Part shown: positions 1 to 10,405 of the stretch, piece after piece
Position numbering within the stretch: the stretch's first letter is position 1
Layout of the letters: each line of letters starts with the position of its first letter
Source: Sulfuricurvum sp.
GTDB lineage: Bacteria; Campylobacterota; Campylobacteria; Campylobacterales; Sulfurimonadaceae
Length of the DNA: 64,000 nucleotides
Assembly: GCA_030694265.1 (NCBI GenBank)
Contig: JAUXYP010000001.1
Location: 496,001 to 560,000 of the forward strand
Direction: 5' to 3'
Notes under the pieces: generated by a model
Databases searched by the model: none
The model's input: the letters and a program-made list of their open reading frames with translations, nothing else
Told to the model about the DNA's origin: nothing
Translations under genes and position numbers: made by a program

Positions 1-2
1 TT

Positions 3-299
3 TATGATACGCTCTGCCATCCCTCACAGCTTTATGAAGCGTTTATTGAGGGGATAGTCGTATTTGTGATTATTTACGCTTACCGAGCTCGTAAAGCATT
101 CGAGGGAGAGTTAATACTTCTCTATGGATTTTTATATGGCATCGGACGGGCTAGCGTTGAATTTTACCGTGCACCCGATGCGCAAATCGGTTATATCGTA
201 GGTAATTGGATGACCTTGGGAATGGCACTAAGTTTAGCGATGGCAGTTTTTTCTATGGCTATTTGGTTCGTACTTCAAAAACGTATACAAAAGGTATGA
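3..299 (+). CDS. lgt: Prolipoprotein diacylglyceryl transferase, C-terminal part (5' end outside window)
   Basis: Frame is open to the window edge; reads YDTLCHPSQLYEAFIEGI...GFLYGIGRASVEFYRAPDAQIG, typical of Lgt C-terminus. Confidence 0.9.
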   Translation, partial: YDTLCHPSQLYEAFIEGIVVFVIIYAYRARKAFEGELILLYGFLYGIGRASVEFYRAPDAQIGYIVGNWMTLGMALSLAMAVFSMAIWFVLQKRIQKV

Positions 300-1480
300 A
301 CTCCTTCATCGTACGTGTAGTTGAGATGAAATCCATGCATTTCGCAAACAGCTTGTGCAATATACAGTCCCAAACCTAATCCTCCCTCGCTTCTTTCGGT
401 AACAAAAGCTTCCAGCGCTTCTTCTACAGGGCGCTTCAACGGCTCACCTTTATTTTGGATGCAAATACTTCGCTCGTCACACTTAATATGTATTGGTAAA
501 GAGGTTGCATGACGTACGGCATTATCAATAAGATTTTGCAACGCACTGGTAAAGAGTTCCTGATCAACGGTGATGAATTGATTGCATTGATAAGAGCTAA
601 TTTTCTCATGACGTATGACTAAGCGCTCAATTGCGGTTGTGATCATAGTTGCGATGGATACAGGGGTACGCTGCAGATGAAAAGCGTGCATTTTCTCTAT
701 CTGAGCCATTTGGATGATAAGATGTTCCATTCGTGAAAACAGTTTGCCTAGCAGGGTTGTGTTGGCACTGGGTTTTTCGAGTTCAACGATGAGTTTACCC
801 TTCATAATGGGGGTTTTGAGTTCATGCATAATGTTGCGTAAAAAGAGTTCTCTCGAAGATTTGAGTTTATCTTGCTTTTCCAATGCACGGTAAAAAGCAT
901 TGGATATGAGGGCAATTTCATCTTTTCCATTGCTGATGGTATGGGGTATTTTTTCACCTTCTCCATAGCACTTGATCTGTTCATAAAGATGTTTTAACGG
1001 TAACAAATTGCGCCATAGCAGCAAATACATACTGATCAGACCGCCCATAAGTGCAAAAAAGAAAAACCAAACAAAATAGTAAGTTTGATCTTCGGCAGTA
1101 TCACGATAAAACATCGTACAGTGTTTTCTTGCAAGAGCGTAGATAACTTTATTGTCCTGATGGTAAATCGATACCTGAATATTATTGAGACGGAGTTTCT
1201 CTTCTAAAAACGAGGGAAGGGTAAGACGTTTTGCTTTGGCGTCAATACCATTGATAGCTTGAAATCCTAAGATTTCGAGTTTGTGATTTTGCGTAAAACA
1301 GGTATGTTGCTGTATTTGTTCAAGCGCATTGGAAAGTTCTATGCAACGATGAACCAAAACCTGCTGTCGCTGTGTTTCTTGTTCTTGATAAGCTGAAGTT
1401 AATAGCAAAATTAAGACGATGGAAGCAATGATAAAAAAAGCGTGGAGTTTGAAAAAAACGGAATGACGACGAGCTATCAT
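275..1480 (-). CDS. Sensor histidine kinase, ArsS-like family
   Basis: TM segments, HELKTPIMKGKL H-box, NLIDNAVRHA N-box, GGLGLGLYIA G-box; start taken at MIARRHSV, overlapping the upstream regulator by 4 nt. Confidence 0.85.
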   Translation of the reverse strand: MIARRHSVFFKLHAFFIIASIVLILLLTSAYQEQETQRQQVLVHRCIELSNALEQIQQHTCFTQNHKLEILGFQAINGIDAKAKRLTLPSFLEEKLRLNNIQVSIYHQDNKVIYALARKHCTMFYRDTAEDQTYYFVWFFFFALMGGLISMYLLLWRNLLPLKHLYEQIKCYGEGEKIPHTISNGKDEIALISNAFYRALEKQDKLKSSRELFLRNIMHELKTPIMKGKLIVELEKPSANTTLLGKLFSRMEHLIIQMAQIEKMHAFHLQRTPVSIATMITTAIERLVIRHEKISSYQCNQFITVDQELFTSALQNLIDNAVRHATSLPIHIKCDERSICIQNKGEPLKRPVEEALEAFVTERSEGGLGLGLYIAQAVCEMHGFHLNYTYDEGVHTFCIRF

Positions 1481-2139
1481 AACGTGAACTGATATCCCAT
1501 ACCGCGTACTGAGCGTATGAGGGTAGGGTGTTTTGGATTGGGTTCTATTTTTTGGCGTATACGACTGATGAGGACGTCGATGCTGCGCTCTGAGCTTTCC
1601 CATTGGATTGAAACGGCATTGTTGGCGATAAAATCACGAGAGACGATTTGATGATGATGCTTGATCAAGAGTGCGAGAACCTCAAACTCTGCACGTGTCA
1701 AAGGTAGAAGCTGCCCCTCTTTGTAAATACCGGTTTCATCAACCCGAAACATCTCACTGCTTGCTTGTATCGTTTTACCACTGCTGCGCCGAAGAAGGCT
1801 TTGGATTCGGGCAACCAACTCACGCGGTTCATAGGGTTTTGGGAGATAGTCATCGGCGCCCAATTCGAGGGCAACTACTTTGTCTGTTAAATCACTGCGT
1901 GCAGAGGAAATGATGATGGGAATATCACTGCGTTCTCGTAAAATACGACAAACATCCAAGCCATCAATGTCAGGTAAAGTCAGATCTAATAATACTAAAT
2001 CATAGGATTCGATTGAAAGGGAATTAAGAGCGGATTGCGGATGGGCATAACTGATAACCTCCATACCAAAACGCTCCAGATATTGTCCGAGTAAATCGGA
2101 AATTTCCAGGTCGTCTTCGATGAGGAGGATTTTAATCAT
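1477..2139 (-). CDS. OmpR-family response regulator
   Basis: Receiver (LLIEDDLEI, LLDLTLPDIDG) plus winged-helix output (RSIDVLISRIRQKIE...RSVRGMGYQF). Confidence 0.92.
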   Translation of the reverse strand: MIKILLIEDDLEISDLLGQYLERFGMEVISYAHPQSALNSLSIESYDLVLLDLTLPDIDGLDVCRILRERSDIPIIISSARSDLTDKVVALELGADDYLPKPYEPRELVARIQSLLRRSSGKTIQASSEMFRVDETGIYKEGQLLPLTRAEFEVLALLIKHHHQIVSRDFIANNAVSIQWESSERSIDVLISRIRQKIEPNPKHPTLIRSVRGMGYQFTL

Positions 2140-2142
2140 TCT

Positions 2143-2505
2143 CTATTTTTTATTGCAGTTTTTGCATCCCATACCAGCTGCAGGCATTTTCATCCCTTTT
2201 TTAGGACATGCTGCAGGTAGTGCCATATCGATTTTTTTTGCTTGTTCAGGAGTAAGAACAGCCATCATTTTCTCGTGCTGTTGATTGTGAAATGCTTTTC
2301 CATCTTCACGAATCTTTTGTACTTCTACTTTTTGTGCATCACTCAAACCCAATGCTTCTAGGCGTGGAGGAAGTTTTGAGGTATCGCACTGGCATTTTTG
2401 TCCCATACCGCCTTGACAGCCTCCATTCATCATCCCACCGTTCATAGGGCAAGCTAATAATACTGTAGCGCTGAGGGCAAGTGCTAATGCTAGAATCTTT
2501 TTCAT
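2143..2505 (-). CDS. Cys/Met-rich periplasmic protein, Spy/CpxP-like
   Basis: Signal peptide, Met/Cys-rich motifs, LTPEQAKKIDM motif. Confidence 0.6.
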   Translation of the reverse strand: MKKILALALALSATVLLACPMNGGMMNGGCQGGMGQKCQCDTSKLPPRLEALGLSDAQKVEVQKIREDGKAFHNQQHEKMMAVLTPEQAKKIDMALPAACPKKGMKMPAAGMGCKNCNKK

Positions 2506-2586
2506 GGTATTCTCCGTCTTTTTATATTTGAATAACGTATCATAATCTATTTTTTAAAATTTTAGGACAACACTATGTTAACGATA

Positions 2587-3594
2587 TTAATCAATCAGGG
2601 ATAATGGTGGATGCTCTAATTTTAGCAACTCATAGGTTTTGGACGTTGCAAGACGGCCGCGCGAAGTTCGCTCCAAATACCCATTAGCGAGAAGATAGGG
2701 TTCAAGGACATCCTCAATAGTCCCTTCATCTTCACTCAGTGCCGCTGCAATAGTGCTTAATCCCATGGCCCGCCCATTGGCATCCATAAGAAGTTTTAGT
2801 AGACGAATGTCCATTTCATCAAATCCATGTGCATTGATTCCCAATTGATTGAGTGCATACTGCGATCGTTCAAATAAAATGCTGCCTTCGTTTGCAACTT
2901 CGGCAAAATCACGGACCCGTTTTAACAGTCGTAATGCGATACGTGGAGTTCCCCTTGAGCGTTTTGCAATTTCAAGAGCCGCTTGCTTATCGATGGTTTT
3001 ACCCAGTTTTACAGATGCTTGGATAATAATTGTACACAGTTCTTCTGGAGTGTAAAATTGGAGGCGAAAATTCATACCGAATCGATCACGCAGCGGATTT
3101 GAGAGCATTCCGGCACGCGTTGTTGCTCCAATCAGGGTAAAGCGTGGCAGATCAATTTTCACCGTCTGGGCAGCGGGGCCAGAACCTATAATAATATCGA
3201 GACGAAAATCTTCCATGGAGGGGTAAAGTATCTCTTCAACTGCAGGAGAGAGGCGATGTATCTCATCGATAAAAAGGATATCACCCTCTTCAAGATTGGT
3301 CAGTAAAGCTGCCAAATCACCGCTTTTTTCAATCATTGGTGCCGCAGTAACTTTGATATTACTTCCCATTTCATTGGCAATGATGAGGGCAAGGGTCGTT
3401 TTTCCTAAACCCGGAGGGCCGTAAAAGAGGACATGGTCGAGGGCTTCATTACGTTTACTGCTGGCTTCTATAAATACGCCTAGATTTTTTTTAATTTGCT
3501 CTTGACCGATGTAGTCTTGCCATGCGCTAGGGCGCAACGATATTTCAGTTGCCTCTTCAGCTGTAAATTTTTCGATTTCTATGATGCGCTCCAC
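2587..3594 (-). CDS. ruvB: Holliday junction branch migration DNA helicase RuvB
   Basis: [54 protein letters not shown]. Confidence 0.97.
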   Translation of the reverse strand: MERIIEIEKFTAEEATEISLRPSAWQDYIGQEQIKKNLGVFIEASSKRNEALDHVLFYGPPGLGKTTLALIIANEMGSNIKVTAAPMIEKSGDLAALLTNLEEGDILFIDEIHRLSPAVEEILYPSMEDFRLDIIIGSGPAAQTVKIDLPRFTLIGATTRAGMLSNPLRDRFGMNFRLQFYTPEELCTIIIQASVKLGKTIDKQAALEIAKRSRGTPRIALRLLKRVRDFAEVANEGSILFERSQYALNQLGINAHGFDEMDIRLLKLLMDANGRAMGLSTIAAALSEDEGTIEDVLEPYLLANGYLERTSRGRLATSKTYELLKLEHPPLSLID

Positions 3595-3606
3595 TACATC
3601 AACCTT

Positions 3607-4395
3607 TTAATAAATGTAGTTTTCATCGGGAAACTTTCGGTCTTTGACCTCTTGGGCATAAGTTGCTGTTGCCTCTTTGACCATTTTTGCACCATTGGCG
3701 TATTGCTTTACAAATTTAGGGACAAAAGCTTCATACAGCCCTAACATATCGGAAAAAACCAAGACTTGACCATCGACACTGTTTCCTGCACCGATACCTA
3801 TGACGGGTATCGATACACTTTGTGCAACGCGTGCGGCAACATCGGCTTTTACCCCTTCGATAACAATGATAAAAGCACCTGCTTCTTCGATTGCACGAGC
3901 ATCAGCGATCAGTGAAAGTGCATCGTCTTCTGTTTTTCCTTTGACTTTGTAGCCTCCCTCAGCTCGAACGCTTTGTGGCAGCAGACCAATATGCCCGCAT
4001 ACGGCAATGCCGTTTTGCGTTAGATGCTTTACAAGGTGGGCTTTATTAGCTCCCCCCTCGATTTTTATGGCATCAGCTTGGGTTTCTTGATAAACACGAA
4101 GAGCATTTGCAAATGCCGTTTTTTCATCGATATAGGTGCCAAAAGGCATATCGCAAATAACAAAGGTATTAGGAGCACCTTTACAAACGGCACTGGTATG
4201 ATAAATCATATGATCCATCGTAGCACTGAGGGTATCCGTATTACCGCCAAAGCTCATAGTCAGACTGTCACCAACGAGCAATATATCGGCACTCTCTTCA
4301 AACAGTCGGGCAAACAAAGCGTCATAGGCTGTAATCATGACCAACGGATCGCCGTTTTTACGTTTTACAATGCTGCTTATTGATAGTTTTTTCAT
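3607..4395 (-). CDS. panB: 3-methyl-2-oxobutanoate hydroxymethyltransferase
   Basis: MITAYDALFARLFEES, LLVGDSLTM, CGHIGLLPQSV, IGIGAGNSVDGQVLVF. Confidence 0.96.
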   Translation of the reverse strand: MKKLSISSIVKRKNGDPLVMITAYDALFARLFEESADILLVGDSLTMSFGGNTDTLSATMDHMIYHTSAVCKGAPNTFVICDMPFGTYIDEKTAFANALRVYQETQADAIKIEGGANKAHLVKHLTQNGIAVCGHIGLLPQSVRAEGGYKVKGKTEDDALSLIADARAIEEAGAFIIVIEGVKADVAARVAQSVSIPVIGIGAGNSVDGQVLVFSDMLGLYEAFVPKFVKQYANGAKMVKEATATYAQEVKDRKFPDENYIY

Positions 4396-4530
4396 AATTA
4401 GCCTAATGTGTACATAATTGAGATAGATAGTTTAGCGAAAACTTTTATGGCCTGCGCTTTTATAGGCATTTTGAATATGGATATTAAAGAAAACAGAGGT
4501 ATAATTCCCGCACATAGGAGTTCAGAACAC

Positions 4531-4935
4531 ATGGGTATTCGCAGCGATCTGGAAAAGAATTTTGATTTTGAGATTATAGATGAATTTCTCGATCATTATT
4601 CGATGATGGTTGAGATTATGGAACCTTTGATTGTTGAGTTGGGTAACATAAACCGTTATCATCGCAGTATCGAGGAATTGTTTCGAATTTTTCATAATAT
4701 CAAATCTGCATCAGGGTATTTGCAAATAGCCTCTATGGTGCGTTTAGCAACGTTGGTTGAAGATGCGTTTGAACAGCTAAGAGATCGTGATACAGTGGTA
4801 AATGAAGAGACGATTACATGGTTAATCAGTATTTCAGATGTGTTTATGCAGTGGCAAGAAGATTTCAAAATGGACAATGAACTAACAAAAATTCATTTTT
4901 CACTATTAATATTACCTGATATGGAGAAAGCGTGA
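4531..4935 (+). CDS. Hpt (histidine phosphotransfer) domain protein
   Basis: RIFHNIKSASGYLQIASMVRLATLVEDAFEQLR helical Hpt pattern; start placed at MGIRSDLEKNF. Confidence 0.6.
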   Translation: MGIRSDLEKNFDFEIIDEFLDHYSMMVEIMEPLIVELGNINRYHRSIEELFRIFHNIKSASGYLQIASMVRLATLVEDAFEQLRDRDTVVNEETITWLISISDVFMQWQEDFKMDNELTKIHFSLLILPDMEKA

Positions 4936-5672
4936 AGCACCTAGTAGCTTACATAACTGCGGGATATCCCGACACACAATTTACGATTGATTTGGCTTTA
5001 GCATTGGGGCAAAACGGCGTTGATACGCTGGAACTTGGCGTTCCTTTTTCAGATCCAGTAGCCGATGGTCCGGTCATTGAAGAGGCCAATGAGCGTTCTT
5101 TGGCAAACGGCTTTCGTTTTGCCGATATTTTGACTATTTCCGAAGCCATTGCCCCTTCCATCGATACGTTATGGATGGGTTATTTTAATCCGTTTTATCA
5201 GTTTGGTATGGAAAAATTACTCGACCGTGCAAAACAAATCGGTGTTAATGGATTGATCATTCCCGATGTTCCGTACGAAGAAGCGCTTGCCTATCACGAT
5301 CTTTTTGAAAATCGCTCTTTGGCAAATATCTCTTTTGTCGCTCCAACAGACAGTGAAGATCGTATAGCTACTATCACAGCCAATGCGCGCAAGTTTATTT
5401 ACCTTGTAGCGTATGCGGGGATTACCGGAAGCGGTAAGGCTGAGGATTTGGGTGCAGTGCTTTCGATGATTAAGCGCCATTCTCAGACACCTGTTTACGT
5501 CGGATTCGGTGTAAACGAGGCAACGGCACGTGAAAAAGTGCAGGGGGCCGATGGTGTTATCGTTGGTTCTGCAATAGTCAATGTGTTATTGGACGACACC
5601 CTCAACCACACGCAAAAAATTGCCAAATGTTGTGAGATTACCCGAAATATTAAATCAATAATAAACGACTAA
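4932..5672 (+). CDS. trpA: Tryptophan synthase alpha subunit
   Basis: VAYITAGYPD, LELGVPFSDPVADGPVIEEAN, GLIIPDVPYEE, GFGVNEATARE; GTG start overlaps upstream stop. Confidence 0.96.
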   Translation: MKHLVAYITAGYPDTQFTIDLALALGQNGVDTLELGVPFSDPVADGPVIEEANERSLANGFRFADILTISEAIAPSIDTLWMGYFNPFYQFGMEKLLDRAKQIGVNGLIIPDVPYEEALAYHDLFENRSLANISFVAPTDSEDRIATITANARKFIYLVAYAGITGSGKAEDLGAVLSMIKRHSQTPVYVGFGVNEATAREKVQGADGVIVGSAIVNVLLDDTLNHTQKIAKCCEITRNIKSIIND

Positions 5673-5700
5673 TATTCAAGTCGCTATAAAGAAATGGAAC

Positions 5701-6585
5701 ATGCGGATGCATTGGTATGCTCTGCTGCTTTTCTATACGGCTTTACAGGCCAATGACACGCTTTATGAAGCACTGATACGGCCACAAATGCAATCAGACA
5801 GTGTTCGACAGCTCCCATTTTCACCTGTTTTCAACTGCATGCAATCTATCCCTTTATTACCACAAAATCAGGATTATGTTCCCATCCAGATCAATGTTAA
5901 TAATTCCTTAGCACCCAGGTATGGTCCTATTGTAGATGATACGATTTATCTTCAAGGAGTGATGCTCTCAACGATAGGAGCACTTTCATTGATGCCAGAA
6001 AGTGTCACAAACTGGAGTGGGGCTAAACTCAAAGATAAAAGCCTTTGGACCCGTTGGAAGGAGCATGTTTCATCCAGACCGGTATGGGATGATGATGCTT
6101 GGACTATTAATTATATTGGACATCCCATCTCAGGTGCCTATTACTATACGATGGCACGTAATGATGGTATGAGCATATCTGAATCGGCGGCTTTTTCTAC
6201 TCTGATGTCGACATTTTTTTGGGAATACGGGTATGAAGCGTTTTCAGAGATTCCATCAATACAAGACATCATTCTTACACCGCTTATTGGATCGCTATTA
6301 GGAGAACAGTTGTTTGTCTTACAGCACAAACTCGATGAAAATGGAGGGAATGTATGGGGATCGAAAAGAGCAGGGGATATCGCCTATTTCCTGATTGATC
6401 CACTGGGACATATCGCTGATGGGCTTAAGCTCATTTTACTGTCGTGCGGTTTTGATGCAAAAGTGACGATGAATATCCGTACATATCCGCATGCATTCGG
6501 TGTAAGAGAGATTCCAGTTCCGACAATGCAAGATAATATATTAAACAGTGAACGTGAATACGGTTTTGTCATCACGATTGAATAA
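5701..6585 (+). CDS. DUF3943 domain-containing protein
   Basis: INYIGHPISGAYYYTMARN...FFWEYGYEAFSEIPSIQDIILTPLIGSLLGE. Confidence 0.75.
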   Translation: MRMHWYALLLFYTALQANDTLYEALIRPQMQSDSVRQLPFSPVFNCMQSIPLLPQNQDYVPIQINVNNSLAPRYGPIVDDTIYLQGVMLSTIGALSLMPESVTNWSGAKLKDKSLWTRWKEHVSSRPVWDDDAWTINYIGHPISGAYYYTMARNDGMSISESAAFSTLMSTFFWEYGYEAFSEIPSIQDIILTPLIGSLLGEQLFVLQHKLDENGGNVWGSKRAGDIAYFLIDPLGHIADGLKLILLSCGFDAKVTMNIRTYPHAFGVREIPVPTMQDNILNSEREYGFVITIE

Positions 6586-6613
6586 TTGATAGTTTATTTT
6601 TACGCTAATAAGC

Positions 6614-6619
6614 TATAAT
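6614..6619 (+). promoter_or_regulatory. Candidate -10 box (TATAAT) upstream of ssrA
   Basis: TATAAT about 19 nt before the mature tmRNA 5' end. Confidence 0.5.
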
Positions 6620-6637
6620 TTCGTATTCTCTTCTTTT

Positions 6638-7009
6638 GGGGCTGACATGGCTTCGACGGGAGCGGGATGCTTTAGGTTGCATGCCGGACTGAGCACCTCC
6701 GTTATACGGCTCACACTTGCTTAAACGCAAACAATACTAATTACCGTCCTGCTTACGCTGTAGCGTAAGTTTTAATTTAATTTAGGACTGCTCTGCCATT
6801 CTATGCTATAACTGAATGGAATTGGAGTATAACCCCCGTGATAGCTATATTCCTGGAATGTCTCGGACAGGAATGAATTTAGAGGATTGGGCGATGTAGC
6901 TTTGCACGTTGTGCGATAGTCGTCTGAAATTCAAACAACGTCTCTAAGCATGTAGACGCCTCTTGTGGCCCGTTTTCGGACTGCGGTTCGATTCCGCACA
7001 GCTCCACCA
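6638..7009 (+). ncRNA. ssrA: tmRNA; tag ANNTNYRPAYAVA encoded at 6727-6768
   Basis: 5' GGGGCTGACATGGCTTCGACGGGAG and 3' GGTTCGATTCCGCACAGCTCCACCA; internal tag reading frame ending in TAA. Confidence 0.96.
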
Positions 7010-7138
7010 ATAACTCCCTCTTTTTCGGACTTTTAATTCATTTTAAACACTATAATAAAACATCGTAAAAATAAAATAGCCTTTTAAGCAGTATAGTCCT
7101 ACACTTTCAGCAAATTTCATCACATTTAGGAACTTCCA

Positions 7139-7489
7139 TTGACCTACTATATAACAAAGCTCATTATCACAACGATTTTGATTGTTTTAATATCTGAAAT
7201 ATCCAAAAGAAGCAGTTTGGTAGGTGCGCTATTGGCGGCTATCCCACTCGTGTCAATATTGGCTATGACATGGATGTATGTGGATACCGATAGTAGTACC
7301 AGTGCCGTTGAATTTTCAAATAGAATTATTTGGTTAATCGCTCCATCGATGACATTGTTTATCATCTTCCCTATCTTGATAAAAAAAGGGGTAGGTTTTT
7401 ACCCGAGTATGGGTGTGGCAATTATTGCGACTGTTACTGCGTATTATTTGATGATTCTAATGTTAGGAAAATTTGGGATCAAGTTGTAA
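7139..7489 (+). CDS. DUF3147 family membrane protein
   Basis: Small TM protein with EISKRSSLVGALLAAIPLVSILAMTWMY. Confidence 0.7.
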   Translation: MTYYITKLIITTILIVLISEISKRSSLVGALLAAIPLVSILAMTWMYVDTDSSTSAVEFSNRIIWLIAPSMTLFIIFPILIKKGVGFYPSMGVAIIATVTAYYLMILMLGKFGIKL

Positions 7490-7526
7490 ACTAGAATAGA
7501 TATAATTTCTAAAAAAGGAAATTGTA

Positions 7527-8324
7527 TTGAAGCACTCGCTACTCTTTTTATTCATACTATTTATTTTTGCTGGTTGTACCACAGCTCCAATACCTTCGGT
7601 ACAAAAATCATGTATCAATGGCGAAAGATTAAATGCATATGGATTTAATCATTTAGAACAAGTAGGCAAAGTATTGCGGGAAGAGAAACAAAACAATAAA
7701 TCTTTTGAAATTAGTATGTTCTTGTTAAGTAAGACCGTAACTGAGTATTCTGATATGTTTAAATCAAGTGCTCAAATCAGCAATGTAGCACGATTTCTCC
7801 CGATCCCCTATGCCGGAGAGGTGTGTACTACGACGAAGCTAATCTCAAAAACCGCCCTCAATCTTGGGCAAGCTGCAAATGCATTTAATCAATACAAACT
7901 AAGTTCCAATACGTTTTTAGATGAATTTGAAAAACTCAATCGAACGACGGCTACATCAGCAGAGATTTCAAAACTGGCCGTATATGGGGATACTAGATTG
8001 CTCTCGGATGCGAGAAATTTAGAAGTTTCATTAAAAGAGATCTCTGAATCAACCGTTGCAATGGCGTCTACAATGCAGTGTATTTCTGAAGCATTGGAAA
8101 CCACTAACGGCTATGTTAATAATATGAAAAATTACGTAGGTATGAAGAATGATGTAAGTGCAGAAGATAAGGGAAAAGTGGTCAAAAATCGTAGTTCTAT
8201 GATTACATCATTGACTCAACTGAACCAAAAAATAGGGTTGCTTGCAAAAAGTGGACAAGTGTATCGATACAATATTGCTAAAGCTCGAGTATATTCGGAA
8301 CTAGCGCTTGAATTAGGAAAATAG
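7527..8324 (+). CDS. Putative lipoprotein of unknown function
   Basis: Lipobox-like FIFAGCTTAP; helical remainder. Confidence 0.55.
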   Translation: MKHSLLFLFILFIFAGCTTAPIPSVQKSCINGERLNAYGFNHLEQVGKVLREEKQNNKSFEISMFLLSKTVTEYSDMFKSSAQISNVARFLPIPYAGEVCTTTKLISKTALNLGQAANAFNQYKLSSNTFLDEFEKLNRTTATSAEISKLAVYGDTRLLSDARNLEVSLKEISESTVAMASTMQCISEALETTNGYVNNMKNYVGMKNDVSAEDKGKVVKNRSSMITSLTQLNQKIGLLAKSGQVYRYNIAKARVYSELALELGK

Positions 8325-8334
8325 AATATATATT

Positions 8335-9573
8335 TTATGCAACAGACAATTCAAATTTGTTGACATTCATGATCGTTTCTCCCATAAGTGAAAAAACTGA
8401 TTGTGGATTTAACTGGTATTTTTCAATAAATCCCTGAACTTTTTGTACTTCAAATCTCTCAATATTCCCTACTAATGAGAGTAATTCTCCCAATATTCCC
8501 TCATGGTTCAACAAGGCCATAATTAATTCTATAGAGAGACTCATGTCTTTTAATATCAATGATAATGGTAGCGACATAACGGCACTGGATAAAGACATGA
8601 TTGCAACGAAGAAAACCTTGCCTTCCTCCTCTTTATTGGCGTTTGGATGTATCAGTTTGTAGAGTTTCCCCATCATGATAATTCTATTTTGCACCATCAA
8701 GAGTAGTGGAGATTGATATTTTGAATTGTTGATTGACTTTCCATAGATTAGGAGCATTAGCCAGCTTCCAAGAGCTTTTCGTCCTAACAAGGTTAAGACT
8801 TGCTGAATGGAAGATACCTGATTTTGTAAATTAAAATGCTGAGAGTTAATATAACGAAGCAGTTGAAGGGTTAAATCAGAGTGAATTTCAAACATCCGAA
8901 CCAACTCTTGTATCTCCACATCAGACATAAGCATGTTATAAAGTTGAATGATTGTAAAGGTATTGGCATCTTGAGTTTCATGCTTAAACGATTCGGGTTC
9001 ACAGAAGTAGTTTCCCTGAACATAGCGAAAGTCGAGTCCAAGAGTAGTACCGTAGAGATTATAGTTCTCTATATGGGTACCGATAACATGGATGGAGTAG
9101 GGCGCAAGAACTTTTTTGAGTTTAACCAGGTATTGCTCAGAAAAGTCTTTCATATTAATTTTCAAATAGCTTATATAGGGAAATATATGTTTTAATTTTT
9201 TTAATTTTGGGATGGAATTTAACGTGATATCATGCAGTGCAAGCTGATACCCTTCATCATATAAATGTATGATTTTATGATAAACCTGTTTGTCTAAGAT
9301 TGTGGAATCAAGTATCGAGAGAATAAAATGTTCTTTTTGGATTGATTCAACCATATCACTCAGTAACACAGTATGATCGACTTGAATAAAGCCAGGGCGC
9401 TCACCTAAAATATTTTTGATACCGTAAGTATTTAATAACGTAGATATCAAGGTAGATACGGAGGCTCGTAGTGAAATAGGTTTATCACCTGTAATAGAAA
9501 AATAAAGGTCATAGGCAAATATATCCCCATCATGATCAATAATAGGTTGCCTGCCGATAAAGTGAAAATCCAT
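8335..9573 (-). CDS. EAL-like/HDOD signalling protein (degenerate EAL)
   Basis: FIGRQPIIDHDGDIFAYDLYF plus HDOD-like LLRYINSQHFNL...QQVLTLLGRKALGSWL; start at MDFHFIGRQ. Confidence 0.8.
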   Translation of the reverse strand: MDFHFIGRQPIIDHDGDIFAYDLYFSITGDKPISLRASVSTLISTLLNTYGIKNILGERPGFIQVDHTVLLSDMVESIQKEHFILSILDSTILDKQVYHKIIHLYDEGYQLALHDITLNSIPKLKKLKHIFPYISYLKINMKDFSEQYLVKLKKVLAPYSIHVIGTHIENYNLYGTTLGLDFRYVQGNYFCEPESFKHETQDANTFTIIQLYNMLMSDVEIQELVRMFEIHSDLTLQLLRYINSQHFNLQNQVSSIQQVLTLLGRKALGSWLMLLIYGKSINNSKYQSPLLLMVQNRIIMMGKLYKLIHPNANKEEEGKVFFVAIMSLSSAVMSLPLSLILKDMSLSIELIMALLNHEGILGELLSLVGNIERFEVQKVQGFIEKYQLNPQSVFSLMGETIMNVNKFELSVA

Positions 9574-9766
9574 TCGGTCCCGTTTGTATGTAAATAAGAT
9601 AAAGTATGATAAATAATAGTATGACATAAAACTAAATAAGATTAGTAGATATAGTCACGTAACTTCTTGAACAATGTTTTGAGCTTAATGTGACCTCTTT
9701 TATCAGAGAAGCTTATTTCTTTTGTTATAATTTATCAATAATGCAATTTTGATAGGACGGTTTGAA

Positions 9767-10297
9767 ATGAAACGCTTTGCTTTTACATTGCTTGAACTGG
9801 TATTTGTACTTATCGTTATAGGAATTTTGGCCGTACTGGCTATGCCGAATTTTAGGGGGCATCCGTTACAAGATGCAGCGCAACAAGTTGCAGATCATAT
9901 CCGTTACACACAGCATTTAGCCATGATAGATGACAAATATGACCCGTCAGATACAACTTGGTGGCAAACAAGATGGCAACTTACCATCGCCGGAACTTCG
10001 TATGATTTATATTCTGATAGAGATAAGGATGGGGCATTAACTGCTGGAGAAGCTGCCGTAGATCCTTTGACTAAAACGCCTATTGCTGCTATTGATTTAG
10101 GAGCTGATTATGGCATTACTGCAATAACAGCTGCTACGATTGCATTTGATAATATGGGACGACCCTATAACGCTCTTGCAACCATCTACGGCGGATTGAT
10201 TCAAGCTGATACGAATATTACGTTGTCCCATAATGATGGACAGGCAATTATTACCATTCACCCGGAAACCGGATATGTATCGGTGACGTACCCATGA
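9767..10297 (+). CDS. Prepilin-type cleavage/methylation domain protein (pseudopilin)
   Basis: N-terminal MKRFAFTLLELVFVLIVIGILAVLAMPNF. Confidence 0.85.
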   Translation: MKRFAFTLLELVFVLIVIGILAVLAMPNFRGHPLQDAAQQVADHIRYTQHLAMIDDKYDPSDTTWWQTRWQLTIAGTSYDLYSDRDKDGALTAGEAAVDPLTKTPIAAIDLGADYGITAITAATIAFDNMGRPYNALATIYGGLIQADTNITLSHNDGQAIITIHPETGYVSVTYP

Positions 10298-10370
10298 TCA
10301 ATTGTATGAAAATAAATGAGGTATAAAATAGAGAAGAAAGTTGGATTAAACGGCTGAATAAAGGAGAAGA

Positions 10371-10394
10371 TATGCTCCCAATTTTAGGAGCATA
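10371..10394. terminator. Candidate hairpin downstream of the convergent pseudopilin and SOR genes
   Basis: TATGCTCC-caatttta-GGAGCATA, 8-bp stem; no strong T-tract. Confidence 0.35.
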
Positions 10395-10405
10395 CAGGTG
10401 ATGTG

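Noticed and set aside
802-984. Short ORF nested in the histidine kinase gene
   Set aside because: Alternative frame of a real gene, no recognisable motif
4024-4383. Plus-strand ORF antisense to panB
   Set aside because: Fully overlaps a confidently identified gene on the other strand; composition looks like a shadow ORF
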